This document shows, piece by piece, positions 1 to 8,446 of a stretch of 64,000 bases of DNA. The stretch is from assembly GCF_014649115.1 (NCBI RefSeq), contig NZ_BMSK01000017.1:124001-188000 (forward strand), written 5' to 3'. The stretch comes from Streptomyces eurythermus (lineage in GTDB: Bacteria > Actinomycetota > Actinomycetes > Streptomycetales > Streptomycetaceae). The notes beneath the pieces are model-generated. The model was given only the letters and a program-made list of their open reading frames with translations, had not been told where the DNA came from and did not search any database. Numbering within the stretch: the stretch's first letter is position 1; every line of letters starts with the position of its first letter. The position numbers and the translations under genes are program-made.

Positions 1-2651
1 AAGACCTCCCGCATCCGCACCGGGAAGTCCGCCGCCATGCGCACGGCCGGGCCCTGGAGCGCCTTGTGGACGAGGGGTACGACCAGGACGGGTACGGCGA
101 GGACCGCGGCCAGTCCGGCCGTGGTGGACCGGAACACGCCGGCCGCCAGCACCCCCGCCCAGGAACAGCCGACGACCAGGCCGAACCAACTCGCGGTCAG
201 CGACAGCCAGTCCGCGGGAACTTCCGTCAGCTCCCGTCCGTAGACGAGGTAGAGCACCTCGGCGTCGCAGCCCAGGGTGAGGAAGGCGAGCAGCCCCGCG
301 GTGGCTCCGGAGACGAGCAGTTTCGCGGTGAGCAGCCCCAGCCGGCGGGGGACGGTGCCGCGGTCGGCCGCCAGGGCGGGATGGCGGAACTCGTCCCCGA
401 AGGCCAGCGCGCCGAGCAGTCCCGATCCGAGCGCCGCGGGCGGCAGCGGCAGTTCCCGCGGCCAGGCCGCGAACAGCCGCGCCTGCGGGGTGTGCCCGGT
501 CCTGGCGAGGAGTACGGCGGTGAGCGCGGACACGACGAGTACGGCGCCGCAGGTGAGGAAGCCGGTGCCGATGCCGGCGGCGCGCCGGATCTCGTAGCGG
601 AGGGGACGCAGGGGGCTCGGGGCGGGGCGGACGGCGATGGGGGGTGGGAGAGGCGAGATCACGGCGGCGGCGCGGTCACCGTGGGAACGGCCGGCGTGGC
701 CGTCCCGCCCCTTCCGGGCGCCGGGGTTCCTGGCCCCCGGGAGGAGGCGAGTGCCGGGGCCGGTCGGCGCGGGGGCGGGCGTGCCGTCGGTCTGCGGTCC
801 GGAGGACGACGTGACCGCGCCGGGCCCGTTCTCCGGGCCGGCCGCCGAACCGGCGGAGCGGCCATCGCCGCTCCCCTCCCCGGTGACGCCCGTGGCCTCG
901 GTCCGCGAGCGGCCGTCGTTGCCGCCGTTCCGGGCGCCGGCCCCTGTGTCGGCGGGCCGGCGCGGCTGCCGCGCGGCTCTTTCCCGCGCCTCGCCGACCG
1001 TGCCGTTCGCACCGGAGGCGGTGACAGTGGGCGCCGTGCCGTCGGCCGGGAACGCCGCGGCGGCCGGGGCCGCATCGCGCGGTGAGGCGCTGGGGGCGGT
1101 CACGGGGCGGGCCGGTTGGGTTCGCTGAGCGGCGCCGTGGGGCCGCCCGCTGTCGGCGCTCCCCGCCCGCCGCGAGGCCGAACGGCCGGACCCCCACCGC
1201 CCTTCGGTGTTCGGGGGCGAGTCGGCCACCGCTGGTTCCGTGCCCGGCGTCGGCGGTACGGCCGGGGTGCGCTTGCGTTGTCCGGCCGGGTACCCGGACG
1301 CCGTGGCGTTCCCTGTCGAGAGGCCCTGCGCCGGTGTGTGCGGCTCCGGCGTGGGCCGGTCCGGGGCCGTCGAGCGGAGTTGGGCCGCCGCCCGGTCAGA
1401 TGAGGCGGTGCGCGGCTCCGCCACCGGCTCCGCGGAGCGTGGTTCCGCCGCCGCGAGGCCGGCCTTCGCGCTCTCCCGTGGGCCGGACTGCCTCGCGTGT
1501 CGCGGCTCCGCCGACACGTCGCGCGCGCCGCGCGCCGGGGCTTCGGGTGCACCGCTCAATCCGACGGGGCGGCCGTCGAGGGCGGGTTCCGGCGCCGTGC
1601 GGCCGCGTTCGTCCAACACTCGGCCGGCCGGAGCGGATTTCCGCTCCCCGTAGGAGATGCCGGTCGCCGCCGGGTCCTGCTCCGGCCTGGCCCTCCGGCC
1701 GGCAGGCGGTGAGTCCGGTACGGGCGGCCGCGGTTCGGCGGGGCGCGCGCCGTCGTCGCCCCCGGCTCCGGCGCCCGGTCCCATGTCACCCACCTCTTCG
1801 GCGAGTTGGTGGACGAGGATGCCGTGGCGGAAGGCGATCTCGCCGACGTCGGCGGTCGTGCTGCCGTACACCGACAGGCGGTTGCCGCCCTCCCGTACGA
1901 CTTCGACGGAGCGGCGGGCGGTGCGGGCGTCCCTGGTCAGCAGGGCCGCGAGGCGTGCCGCATGGGGACTGCGGACGGCCACTCGCCGACGCAGCCGGGT
2001 GCGGGCGAACACCCGTGCCTCCTGGTCGGCGACGAGTCTGCCGCCGTCGAGGGTGACGACCCGGTCGGCGGTGCGCGCCGCCTCCTTGGGCTCCGCCGTG
2101 GTGAACAGCACCGTGCCGCCCTGGTCGGCATGGGCCCGCAACATGCCGTGCAGCCACTGGGCCTCCCGGGCGGAGAGGCCGTCGGCGGGTTCGTCCAGGA
2201 CGAGCGTGTGCGGGTCGGGCAGCAGGGCACAGGCGAGACCGAGTCTGCGGTCCATGCCGCGCGACAGTGTCCTGAGTCGTTCCTCGCGGAGGCTGACGAG
2301 ACCGACCACTTCGAGCACCTCGTCGGCTCGCCGCGCGGGAACTCCCGACGCCGCGCACAGCATGCGCAGATGACCGCGGACCGAGCGGGCGGGATGGCCT
2401 GGCACATCGCCGAGGAGTACGCCGACTTCTCGCGCCGGATGGGCGATCCGGTGCAGGGGGCGGCCTCTGAAGTAGGTGATGCCGCGCCCTTGTTGCAGCT
2501 CGAGCATGAGTCTGAGCGTCGTCGTCTTCCCCGCGCCGGCGCGTCCGAGGAGCGCGGTGACTTGCCCGGCACGCGCCTCGAAGGAGACATCGTCGACGGC
2601 GGGCGGATGCGCCTTGCGGGGATTGCTGGTCAGTCCGAAGGCCTCGATCAC
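1..2651 (-). CDS. ABC transporter ATPase fused to membrane domain (3' end outside window)
   Basis: The frame is open without a stop from a GTG at 2651 to the window edge, at least 883 residues. The N-terminal 290 residues form an ABC ATPase: Walker A GRAGAGKTTT, an LSRGM variant of the LSGGQ signature, and Walker B LVLDEPADGL. Residues of about 290-665 are a Pro/Ala/Arg/Gly-rich low-complexity linker. After it, hydrophobic segments (for example GFLTCGAVLVVSALTAVLL) look like an ABC-2-type permease. It is therefore probably an exporter or drug/lipid transporter with ATPase and membrane domains in one chain; the substrate is unknown. No Shine-Dalgarno precedes the GTG. A TATCTT hexamer 7 nt upstream suggests a leaderless start. 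The linker length is odd, and a frameshift-free reading was checked by codon phase at three points. Confidence 0.8.
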   Translation of the reverse strand, partial: MIEAFGLTSNPRKAHPPAVDDVSFEARAGQVTALLGRAGAGKTTTLRLMLELQQGRGITYFRGRPLHRIAHPAREVGVLLGDVPGHPARSVRGHLRMLCAASGVPARRADEVLEVVGLVSLREERLRTLSRGMDRRLGLACALLPDPHTLVLDEPADGLSAREAQWLHGMLRAHADQGGTVLFTTAEPKEAARTADRVVTLDGGRLVADQEARVFARTRLRRRVAVRSPHAARLAALLTRDARTARRSVEVVREGGNRLSVYGSTTADVGEIAFRHGILVHQLAEEVGDMGPGAGAGGDDGARPAEPRPPVPDSPPAGRRARPEQDPAATGISYGERKSAPAGRVLDERGRTAPEPALDGRPVGLSGAPEAPARGARDVSAEPRHARQSGPRESAKAGLAAAEPRSAEPVAEPRTASSDRAAAQLRSTAPDRPTPEPHTPAQGLSTGNATASGYPAGQRKRTPAVPPTPGTEPAVADSPPNTEGRWGSGRSASRRAGSADSGRPHGAAQRTQPARPVTAPSASPRDAAPAAAAFPADGTAPTVTASGANGTVGEARERAARQPRRPADTGAGARNGGNDGRSRTEATGVTGEGSGDGRSAGSAAGPENGPGAVTSSSGPQTDGTPAPAPTGPGTRLLPGARNPGARKGRDGHAGRSHGDRAAAVISPLPPPIAVRPAPSPLRPLRYEIRRAAGIGTGFLTCGAVLVVSALTAVLLARTGHTPQARLFAAWPRELPLPPAALGSGLLGALAFGDEFRHPALAADRGTVPRRLGLLTAKLLVSGATAGLLAFLTLGCDAEVLYLVYGRELTEVPADWLSLTASWFGLVVGCSWAGVLAAGVFRSTTAGLAAVLAVPVLVVPLVHKALQGPAVRMAADFPVRMREV

Positions 2652-2788
2652 CTGATGCAAGATAGCGCGACATGTCTGGTTTTTCGGGTATAAGGCGATT
2701 TGCGGAAAGGCGCGTGCGACCTGCCTCCTCCCCTTTCCGCCGTTCGATGGAGCCCGTACTCGACACGCAGAGCCCGGCGGGCAGCGGC

Positions 2789-2859
2789 CAGACCGGTAAC
2801 GGCCGGCGGGCAACCGGCAGACCGGTAACGGGCAGATCAACGGCAAGCAGACCGGTAGC
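2789..2859. repeat. Three copies of a ~30-bp direct repeat
   Basis: The 12-mer CAGACCGGTAAC starts at 2789 and 2818, and CAGACCGGTAGC at 2848, giving a 29-30 bp period. It lies in the 248-bp gap between the NUDIX stop and the ABC transporter start. No gene is visible in this gap. Confidence 0.7.
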
Positions 2860-2899
2860 CGGTACGGGTCAGACGATCACCGTGCCGCTTTTCCGTGTC

Positions 2900-3658
2900 T
2901 CAGACCTCGGGGCGCAGCATCGGCGGGTTGAGCAGCGTGGCGCCGCCGGCGCGGAAGAGCTGGGCCGGACGTCCGCCCTGGCGCGTGGTCGTCCCTCCGG
3001 TGGGGACGAGGAATCCGGGGGTGCCGGTCACCTTGCGGTGGAAGTTGCGCGGGTCGAGCGTGACGCCCCACACCGCCTCGTACACCCGGCGAAGCTCGCC
3101 GACCGTGAACTCGGGCGGGCAGAAGGCGGTGGCCAGCGACGAGTACTCGATCTTGGAACGGGCGCGCTCCACTCCGTCCGCGAGGATCCGGGCGTGGTCG
3201 AAGGCGAGCGGTGCCACGGGTTCGCCGTCACGGCCGTACCCGCCCTGCTGGAGCAGTTCCTCGACCGGGGCCCAGCGCGCGTTGCTCGCGTCGCCGCCGG
3301 CGCGCGGTGCGGGCAGGTCGGGTGCGAGCGCGAGGTGCGCGACACTGACCACGCGCATACGCGGGTCCCGCTCGGGGTCGCCGTAGGTGGCGAGCTGCTC
3401 CAGGTGGGCTCCGTTGTCCTGGGCCGGGGCGGCGGGGTCGTGGGCGCAAAGACCGGTCTCCTCGGCCAGTTCGCGCGCCGCCGCCTGGGTCAGGTCCTCG
3501 TCGGCCCGTACAAAGCCTCCGGGCAGTGCCCAGCGTCCCTGGAAGGGGGGCTCCCCCCTGCGTACCGCCAGCGCGCACAGGGCATGGCGGCGCACGGTCA
3601 GCACGACCAGGTCCACGGTGACGGCGAAGGGCGGAAAGGCTGACGGGTCGTAGGGCAT
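2900..3658 (-). CDS. NUDIX hydrolase with C-terminal winged helix (NrtR-like)
   Basis: This 252-residue protein has an intact Nudix box at residues 48-70 (G-x5-E-x7-REL-x-EETGL), the Mg-binding signature for hydrolysing nucleoside diphosphate-X substrates. Residues of about 165-245 (around FTVGELRRVYEAVWG and NFHRKVTGTPGFLVPTGG) match the winged-helix half of NrtR-type ADP-ribose-sensing regulators of NAD metabolism. It may therefore be a transcription factor, an ADP-ribose pyrophosphatase, or both. The ATG at 3658 has no Shine-Dalgarno, but a TATGAT hexamer lies 6 nt upstream, which fits a leaderless mRNA. An inverted repeat overlaps that promoter and suggests autoregulation. No NAD genes are adjacent, so the regulon cannot be read from context. 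Confidence 0.85.
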   Translation of the reverse strand: MPYDPSAFPPFAVTVDLVVLTVRRHALCALAVRRGEPPFQGRWALPGGFVRADEDLTQAAARELAEETGLCAHDPAAPAQDNGAHLEQLATYGDPERDPRMRVVSVAHLALAPDLPAPRAGGDASNARWAPVEELLQQGGYGRDGEPVAPLAFDHARILADGVERARSKIEYSSLATAFCPPEFTVGELRRVYEAVWGVTLDPRNFHRKVTGTPGFLVPTGGTTTRQGGRPAQLFRAGGATLLNPPMLRPEV

Positions 3659-3664
3659 GCCGCG

Positions 3665-3686
3665 ATCATAGTCGTCTTCCTGACGA
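3665..3686 (-). promoter_or_regulatory. Leaderless -10 element and inverted-repeat operator candidate for the NUDIX gene
   Basis: On the minus strand TATGAT (3665-3670) ends 6 nt before the ATG. Just upstream lies TCGTC-N5-GACGA (3672-3686), a perfect 5-bp inverted repeat placed between the -10 and the expected -35. That position would suit repression by the NrtR-like product. No good -35 hexamer is seen. Confidence 0.5.
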
Positions 3687-3690
3687 TAAA

Positions 3691-4268
3691 CACTCCCTCG
3701 GCCGCCGCAGCGGTGGCTGTCCCGCCTCCTTCCGGTGCGGCGCGCGAAGCCGCGTTTCCTTCACCGGCCGGTGGCTCGCGCGCGGTCGTCTGCCTCGCCC
3801 CGCACAGCTCCGAGCAGGGCCGGGCCACCGACCGGCGCCGAGCAGGCCCCTGTCGGACAGGCCGGCGCCGAGCAGGCCGGGGCAGGGGAAGTGGACGACT
3901 GCGGTCAGGCGGGGCACGGGGCGGCCGTCCGTCGCCAGGGCGGGGGCCGGGTGTCCGCCGATGCGGCTCTCCACCCAGACGTCGGCGCGGAAAGCAGCCG
4001 TGGCGGCGGGCTGCCGCTGGCCCCCGTGACCAGCGGGCTGTCCCTCATGACCGGCGGAGTGTCCTCATCACCGACGGCCTGCCCGAGTCGCAGCCGCAGT
4101 GCGGCACCCGGCCGGTGCGCCTCCCCTGGCCGGCGTGACCAGGGGACTCTCCGGAAGCCGCTCCCGGCACCGCACCGGGAACCGCCGGACCGGCGGGCAT
4201 GGCCCGGTTCGGTGTCCACGGCCGTCGCGGCCAGGGAGGCTCCCGTCCGGGCACGGACCGGCGGGGGC
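3691..4268. other. Gene-free spacer with short repeat
   Basis: No convincing coding sequence was found here: open frames are short, Arg/Pro-rich and lack recognisable domains. The 17-mer CCGGCGCCGAGCAGGCC occurs twice, at 3832 and 3862 (30-bp period). The stretch separates the DUF4192 stop from the NUDIX promoter. Confidence 0.6.
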
Positions 4269-5831
4269 TCATTCATCGCCCTCGGTCCACGGGCCTCCGC
4301 CCTCCGACGGCGCACCGCCGGTCGCGGTGTCGCCGGGGCCGGTGGTACGCGTGCGCCTGGTGCTCGTTTCCCGAAGTCCTGGCCGGGCGGCTCCGGGCGC
4401 GGTCGACCGGGGGCGGGAGCCGGCCGGCCTGCGTCGGTCGGCCTTGGTCCGGGCCGTGGGACGGTGGTCGTCGCCGTCCGCGCTCCGCGTGCGGCGCCTG
4501 CGCTGCCCGCCCGGCCGGGGCCCTGGAGCCGGGCCGTCCGCCGGGGTCCGGGGTGCAGGGACCACGCTCTGCGTGCTCTCGGCGGGCGCCTGCCGCGGTG
4601 CCGGGCCCGGTTGCCGCACCGCTGTGGGCTGGATGTCCTGCGTTTTCTGTGTGTCCTGGGCGCGCAGGCAGCGGCGGACCGCTTCCGGGTCGAGTCCTTC
4701 GTTGCACGCCTGATGCAGCAGGCGGGCGAAGAGGTAGTCGGGATCCGCGCCCAGTGCCATGGCCAGTGCCTCGCGCGCCTCCAGTTCGTCGCCCGTGGAC
4801 CAGGCGACCCAGCCCGCCAGGGTCAGCGGTGCGGCGGCGTGCTCGCTGTAGGGGCCGACGCAGCGGCGGGCCAGGGCGCGCCAGAGCCGCAGGGCCGGGC
4901 CCGCGACGTCCCCTTCCATCCAGGCGGCGGCCCGGTCGCGGGTCGTGCGGTCCTGCAGTCCGAGGATGAGGGTCGCCGCCTCGTCGGCATCGAGGAGGCC
5001 GTCGTCGCGGACGTCCGCCGGATGGGTGCCGGAGACCGGTGCCGCCGTGGCGAAGCGGCGGATGATCCGCTCGGCGAGGACGAGCGTCTCCTGCGCCACC
5101 TCCTCACGGGTCGTCTCGTCCAGGATGCGGGGCACCAGGCTCATGCCCGCCGCGTCGAGGGCGATCTCCTGTTCCAGCGCCGCGGCGGACTCCCAGGGTT
5201 GCAACCTGGCGCGCAGTTCCTTCAGTGTGCCGCGCACCTGGAGGCCGGCGTAGGTGGCCGCCGCGGCGAGTACGGAGGTGCCGGGCAGGCCCATCGGGGA
5301 GCCGTCCTCGGGGCAGCAGCCCTTGCCCTTGACCGGGCAGCAGTACGACCAGAAACGCCCGTCCGAGACGCACAGGGCCTCGACGACGGGCACGTCCAGG
5401 CTTCCGCACTCGGTGCGCATCAGCTGGGCGAGCCTCGTCAGCCGTTGCTTGACCTCCCGGCCGGTCTCGCCGGGGCCCGGTTCCTGGCAGACGTAGGCCA
5501 CCATGCCCTCGGGCCGGGCGCCACGCCGCTCGCTGCCGGTCACCAGCCCGCGGGCCAGCTGCCGGGCGGCGGCCTCCCAGTCCTCCTCGTTCGCCGGGAT
5601 GCCGAGCCGGGCCCGGCCCCCGAACCTGCCGCAGCCTCCCCGGTCGTGCAGGGCGACGAGCACCATGCTGTCCTCGGGGCGGTAGCCGAGCAGGTAGGGG
5701 AGGGCGTCGGCCAGTTCGGCGGGGGTGCGCAGGGTGACCTGCGTGGTGTGGTCGGCCGGTCCGGCCGACGGGTCGTGCCCGGAGATGTCGTCGTTTCCGA
5801 AGGGTCCGGCGGTTTCGCTGTGATTCGTCAT
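4269..5831 (-). CDS. DUF4192 domain-containing protein
   Basis: This 520-residue protein belongs to the actinobacterial DUF4192 family. Typical features are the N-terminal TPAELADALPYLLGYRPEDS segment and a mid-region with clustered cysteines (SYCCPVKGKGCCPEDG, around residues 165-180). The last 130 residues, after LRAQDTQKTQ, are a disordered Arg/Pro/Thr-rich tail. Function is unknown in the family. There is no signal peptide or membrane helix, so it is presumably cytosolic. It is transcribed divergently from recQ across a 151-bp gap that carries two DnaA-box-like sites. The ATG at 5831 has only a weak Shine-Dalgarno, so the exact start is uncertain by a few codons. Confidence 0.85.
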   Translation of the reverse strand: MTNHSETAGPFGNDDISGHDPSAGPADHTTQVTLRTPAELADALPYLLGYRPEDSMVLVALHDRGGCGRFGGRARLGIPANEEDWEAAARQLARGLVTGSERRGARPEGMVAYVCQEPGPGETGREVKQRLTRLAQLMRTECGSLDVPVVEALCVSDGRFWSYCCPVKGKGCCPEDGSPMGLPGTSVLAAAATYAGLQVRGTLKELRARLQPWESAAALEQEIALDAAGMSLVPRILDETTREEVAQETLVLAERIIRRFATAAPVSGTHPADVRDDGLLDADEAATLILGLQDRTTRDRAAAWMEGDVAGPALRLWRALARRCVGPYSEHAAAPLTLAGWVAWSTGDELEAREALAMALGADPDYLFARLLHQACNEGLDPEAVRRCLRAQDTQKTQDIQPTAVRQPGPAPRQAPAESTQSVVPAPRTPADGPAPGPRPGGQRRRRTRSADGDDHRPTARTKADRRRPAGSRPRSTAPGAARPGLRETSTRRTRTTGPGDTATGGAPSEGGGPWTEGDE

Positions 5832-5873
5832 GCGCCGACGATCTCGCGGATTCCAAGATTCCGCTTAGGGGCC

Positions 5874-5930
5874 TGTGGATAACTCGGATCAGGGACACGA
5901 CAGGTCATCCGGTGGTCCTGGTTGTCCACA
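5874..5930. promoter_or_regulatory. Pair of DnaA-box-like 9-mers in the divergent DUF4192/recQ gap
   Basis: TGTGGATAA at 5874-5882 is the complement of TTATCCACA. TTGTCCACA at 5922-5930 is on the plus strand and equals the GC-rich Streptomyces DnaA-box form. They are in inverted orientation, 48 bp apart, and both precede the recQ start. They could mediate DnaA control of either gene, but two boxes alone do not make an origin. Confidence 0.5.
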
Positions 5931-5982
5931 GACTCGGCCCGGGCCCGCCCGGTTGTCGGTGCGGTCCTGTTGTATGGAACGC

Positions 5983-8148
5983 ATGGAACACACGAGCAAC
6001 GCGGATCTCCGGGCAGAGGCCGATGCCGTTCTCGCCCGGCTCGTCGGGGACGCGACGGGCGCCGCCCGGCTGCGCGAGGACCAGTGGCGGGCGATCGAGG
6101 CGCTGGTCGCCGACCGGCGCCGGGCCCTGGTCGTACAGCGCACGGGCTGGGGCAAGTCCGCGGTGTACTTCGTCGCGACCTCGCTGCTGCGAGCCACAGG
6201 AAGCGGACCCACGGTGATCGTCTCGCCGTTGCTCGCGCTCATGCGTAACCAGGTGGAGGCCGCGGGCCGGGCCGGTATCCACGCCCGGACCATCAACTCG
6301 GCCAACACCGAGGAGTGGGACGCCGTCCAGGCCGAGATCGCGGCGGGCGAGGTCGATGTGCTGCTGGTGTCGCCGGAGCGGCTGAACAACCCCGACTTCC
6401 GCGACCAGGTCCTGCCCAAGCTGTCCGCCGCGACCGGTCTGCTCGTGGTGGACGAGGCCCACTGCATCTCCGACTGGGGCCATGACTTCCGCCCCGACTA
6501 CCGGCGGCTGCGCACCATGCTCGGCGACCTGCCGTCCGGCGTCCCGGTGCTGGCCACCACCGCCACGGCCAACGCCCGGGTGACCGCCGACGTCGCCGAG
6601 CAGCTCGGCACGGGCGGCACGATGGACGCGCTGGTGCTGCGCGGACCGCTGGACCGGGAGAGCCTGAGCCTCGGTGTGCTGCGGCTGCCGGATGCCGCGC
6701 ACCGGATGGCCTGGCTCGCCGACCATCTCGACGACCTGCCGGGCTCCGGCATCGTCTACACCCTCACCGTCGCCGCCGCCGAGGAGGTCACCGCCTTCCT
6801 GCGGCAGCGCGGGCACACCGTCGCCTCCTACACGGGCAAGACGGAGAACGCCGACCGGCAGCAGGCGGAGGAGGACCTGCTCGCCAACCGCGTCAAGGCC
6901 CTGGTGGCCACCTCGGCGCTCGGGATGGGCTTCGACAAGCCGGATCTCGGTTTCGTCGTCCATCTCGGCTCGCCCTCCTCCCCCATCGCCTACTACCAGC
7001 AGGTCGGCAGGGCCGGCCGCGGCGTCGCCCACGCCGAGGTGCTGCTGCTGCCGGGCAAGGAGGACGAGGCGATCTGGGAGTACTTCTCCTCGCTGGCCTT
7101 TCCCTCCGAAGATCTGGTCCGGCGCACCCTCGACGTGCTCGCCCGGGCGGACGGCCCCCTGTCCCTGCCCGCCCTGGAACCGCTGGTGGAGCTGCGCCGT
7201 TCCCGCCTGGAGACCATGCTGAAGGTCCTCGACGTGGACGGGGCGGTGCGACGGGTCAAGGGCGGCTGGACGGCCACCGGACAGCCCTGGTCGTACGACG
7301 CGGAGCGCTACGCGTGGGTGGCCCGGCAGCGCGCGGCCGAGCAGCAGGCGATGCGCGAGTACGCCGCCACGACCGAGTGCCGGATGGAATTCCTCCAGCG
7401 TCAGCTGGACGACGAGGGCGCCAGACCATGTGGCCGCTGCGACAACTGCGCGGGGCCGCGCTTCACCTCCGACCTGTCCCCGGCGGCTCTGGACGCCGCG
7501 CGGAGCGACCTGGGCCGCGCCGGGGTGGAGGTGGAGCCCCGGCGCATGTGGCCGACCGGGCTCCCGGCCATCGGCATCAATCTCAAGGGCCGTATCCCGG
7601 CGGGGGAACAGGCCGCGCAGGGGAGGGCTCTGGGACGGCTGTCGGACATCGGCTGGGGCAACCGGCTGCGTCCCCTGTTCGCACCGCAGGCACCCGACGC
7701 GGCGGTGCCGGACGATGTGGCGCAGGCCGTGGTCGGCGTGCTGGCCGACTGGGCCCGTGGTCCCGGCGGCTGGGCCTCCGGTGCGTCCGACGCCCCGGCC
7801 CGGCCGGTGGGCGTGGTCACCATGGCCTCGCGCAGCCGGCCCCAACTGATCCACTCCCTGGGCGCCCGCATCGCCGGGGTCGGCAGGCTGCCCCTGCTCG
7901 GCTCGGTGGAATACGCGGGGGACACGCCCCGGATGTCCCGCAGCAACAGCGCACAGCGACTGAAAGCGCTCGACGGGGCGTTGACGGTGCCACCCGCCCT
8001 GGCGTCGGCACTCGCCGCGGCCGACGGCCCGGTCCTCCTGGTCGACGACTTCACGGAGACGGGCTGGACCCTGGCCATGGCAGCGCGTCTGCTGCGCAAG
8101 TCCGGGGCGCGTGGCGTATTGCCACTGGTTCTCGCGGTCCAGGGGTGA
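5983..8148 (+). CDS. recQ: RecQ-family DNA helicase with C-terminal phosphoribosyltransferase-like domain
   Basis: This 721-residue protein carries RecQ motifs in order: Walker A RTGWGKSA (53-60), DEAH (157-160), the aromatic-loop segment SDWGHDFRPDY (163-173), and motif VI QQVGRAGRG (339-347). A four-cysteine zinc site follows (C466 and CGRCDNC at 483-489). Residues of about 600-721 are not RecQ-like. They contain VLLVDDFTETGWT (684-696), the PRPP-binding loop pattern of ComF/type I phosphoribosyltransferases. It probably unwinds DNA 3'-5' in repair or recombination; the role of the extra domain is unknown. The ATG at 5983 is preferred. The ATG at 5974 is also possible, while the frame upstream of it lacks family sequence. 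Confidence 0.88.
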   Translation: MEHTSNADLRAEADAVLARLVGDATGAARLREDQWRAIEALVADRRRALVVQRTGWGKSAVYFVATSLLRATGSGPTVIVSPLLALMRNQVEAAGRAGIHARTINSANTEEWDAVQAEIAAGEVDVLLVSPERLNNPDFRDQVLPKLSAATGLLVVDEAHCISDWGHDFRPDYRRLRTMLGDLPSGVPVLATTATANARVTADVAEQLGTGGTMDALVLRGPLDRESLSLGVLRLPDAAHRMAWLADHLDDLPGSGIVYTLTVAAAEEVTAFLRQRGHTVASYTGKTENADRQQAEEDLLANRVKALVATSALGMGFDKPDLGFVVHLGSPSSPIAYYQQVGRAGRGVAHAEVLLLPGKEDEAIWEYFSSLAFPSEDLVRRTLDVLARADGPLSLPALEPLVELRRSRLETMLKVLDVDGAVRRVKGGWTATGQPWSYDAERYAWVARQRAAEQQAMREYAATTECRMEFLQRQLDDEGARPCGRCDNCAGPRFTSDLSPAALDAARSDLGRAGVEVEPRRMWPTGLPAIGINLKGRIPAGEQAAQGRALGRLSDIGWGNRLRPLFAPQAPDAAVPDDVAQAVVGVLADWARGPGGWASGASDAPARPVGVVTMASRSRPQLIHSLGARIAGVGRLPLLGSVEYAGDTPRMSRSNSAQRLKALDGALTVPPALASALAAADGPVLLVDDFTETGWTLAMAARLLRKSGARGVLPLVLAVQG

Positions 8149-8446
8149 GTGCGGCGTCGCCGCTGTTCCGGGCTGCCGCACGGCCGTTCGCGGCGGCCCG
8201 CCGGCCGGGACCGCGGAGGGCGCAGGCGTCGATGGTCCACCCTTTGGGTAGGAGGGATATAAGCCACGCACTAGCAGATAACACTCGGCGGCGCCAATTG
8301 CTCGTTGCCGCAACCAAGTTCGACAGGAAGAATTGAGGTCCGCTACCCGCACGACTCACCCGTGATCCGGTTGGGCTCCGCTGCGGCGCGCGCTCCCCCG
8401 AATCCGACCTCGCCCGCAGTGTGGGCGCGTAGCCGAAGGGAGGAAC
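8149..8446. other. Intergenic region, probable promoter for the downstream gene
   Basis: No gene is visible in these 298 bp. A locally AT-richer patch around 8250-8340 (GGATATAAG, CAGATAACACT, GGAAGAATTG) contrasts with the flanking GC-rich DNA and is the likeliest promoter zone for the gene at 8447. Confidence 0.4.

Noticed and set aside
5874..5930. Replication origin
   Set aside because: Only two boxes and no AT-rich unwinding region or dnaA/dnaN genes; a regulatory role is more likely.
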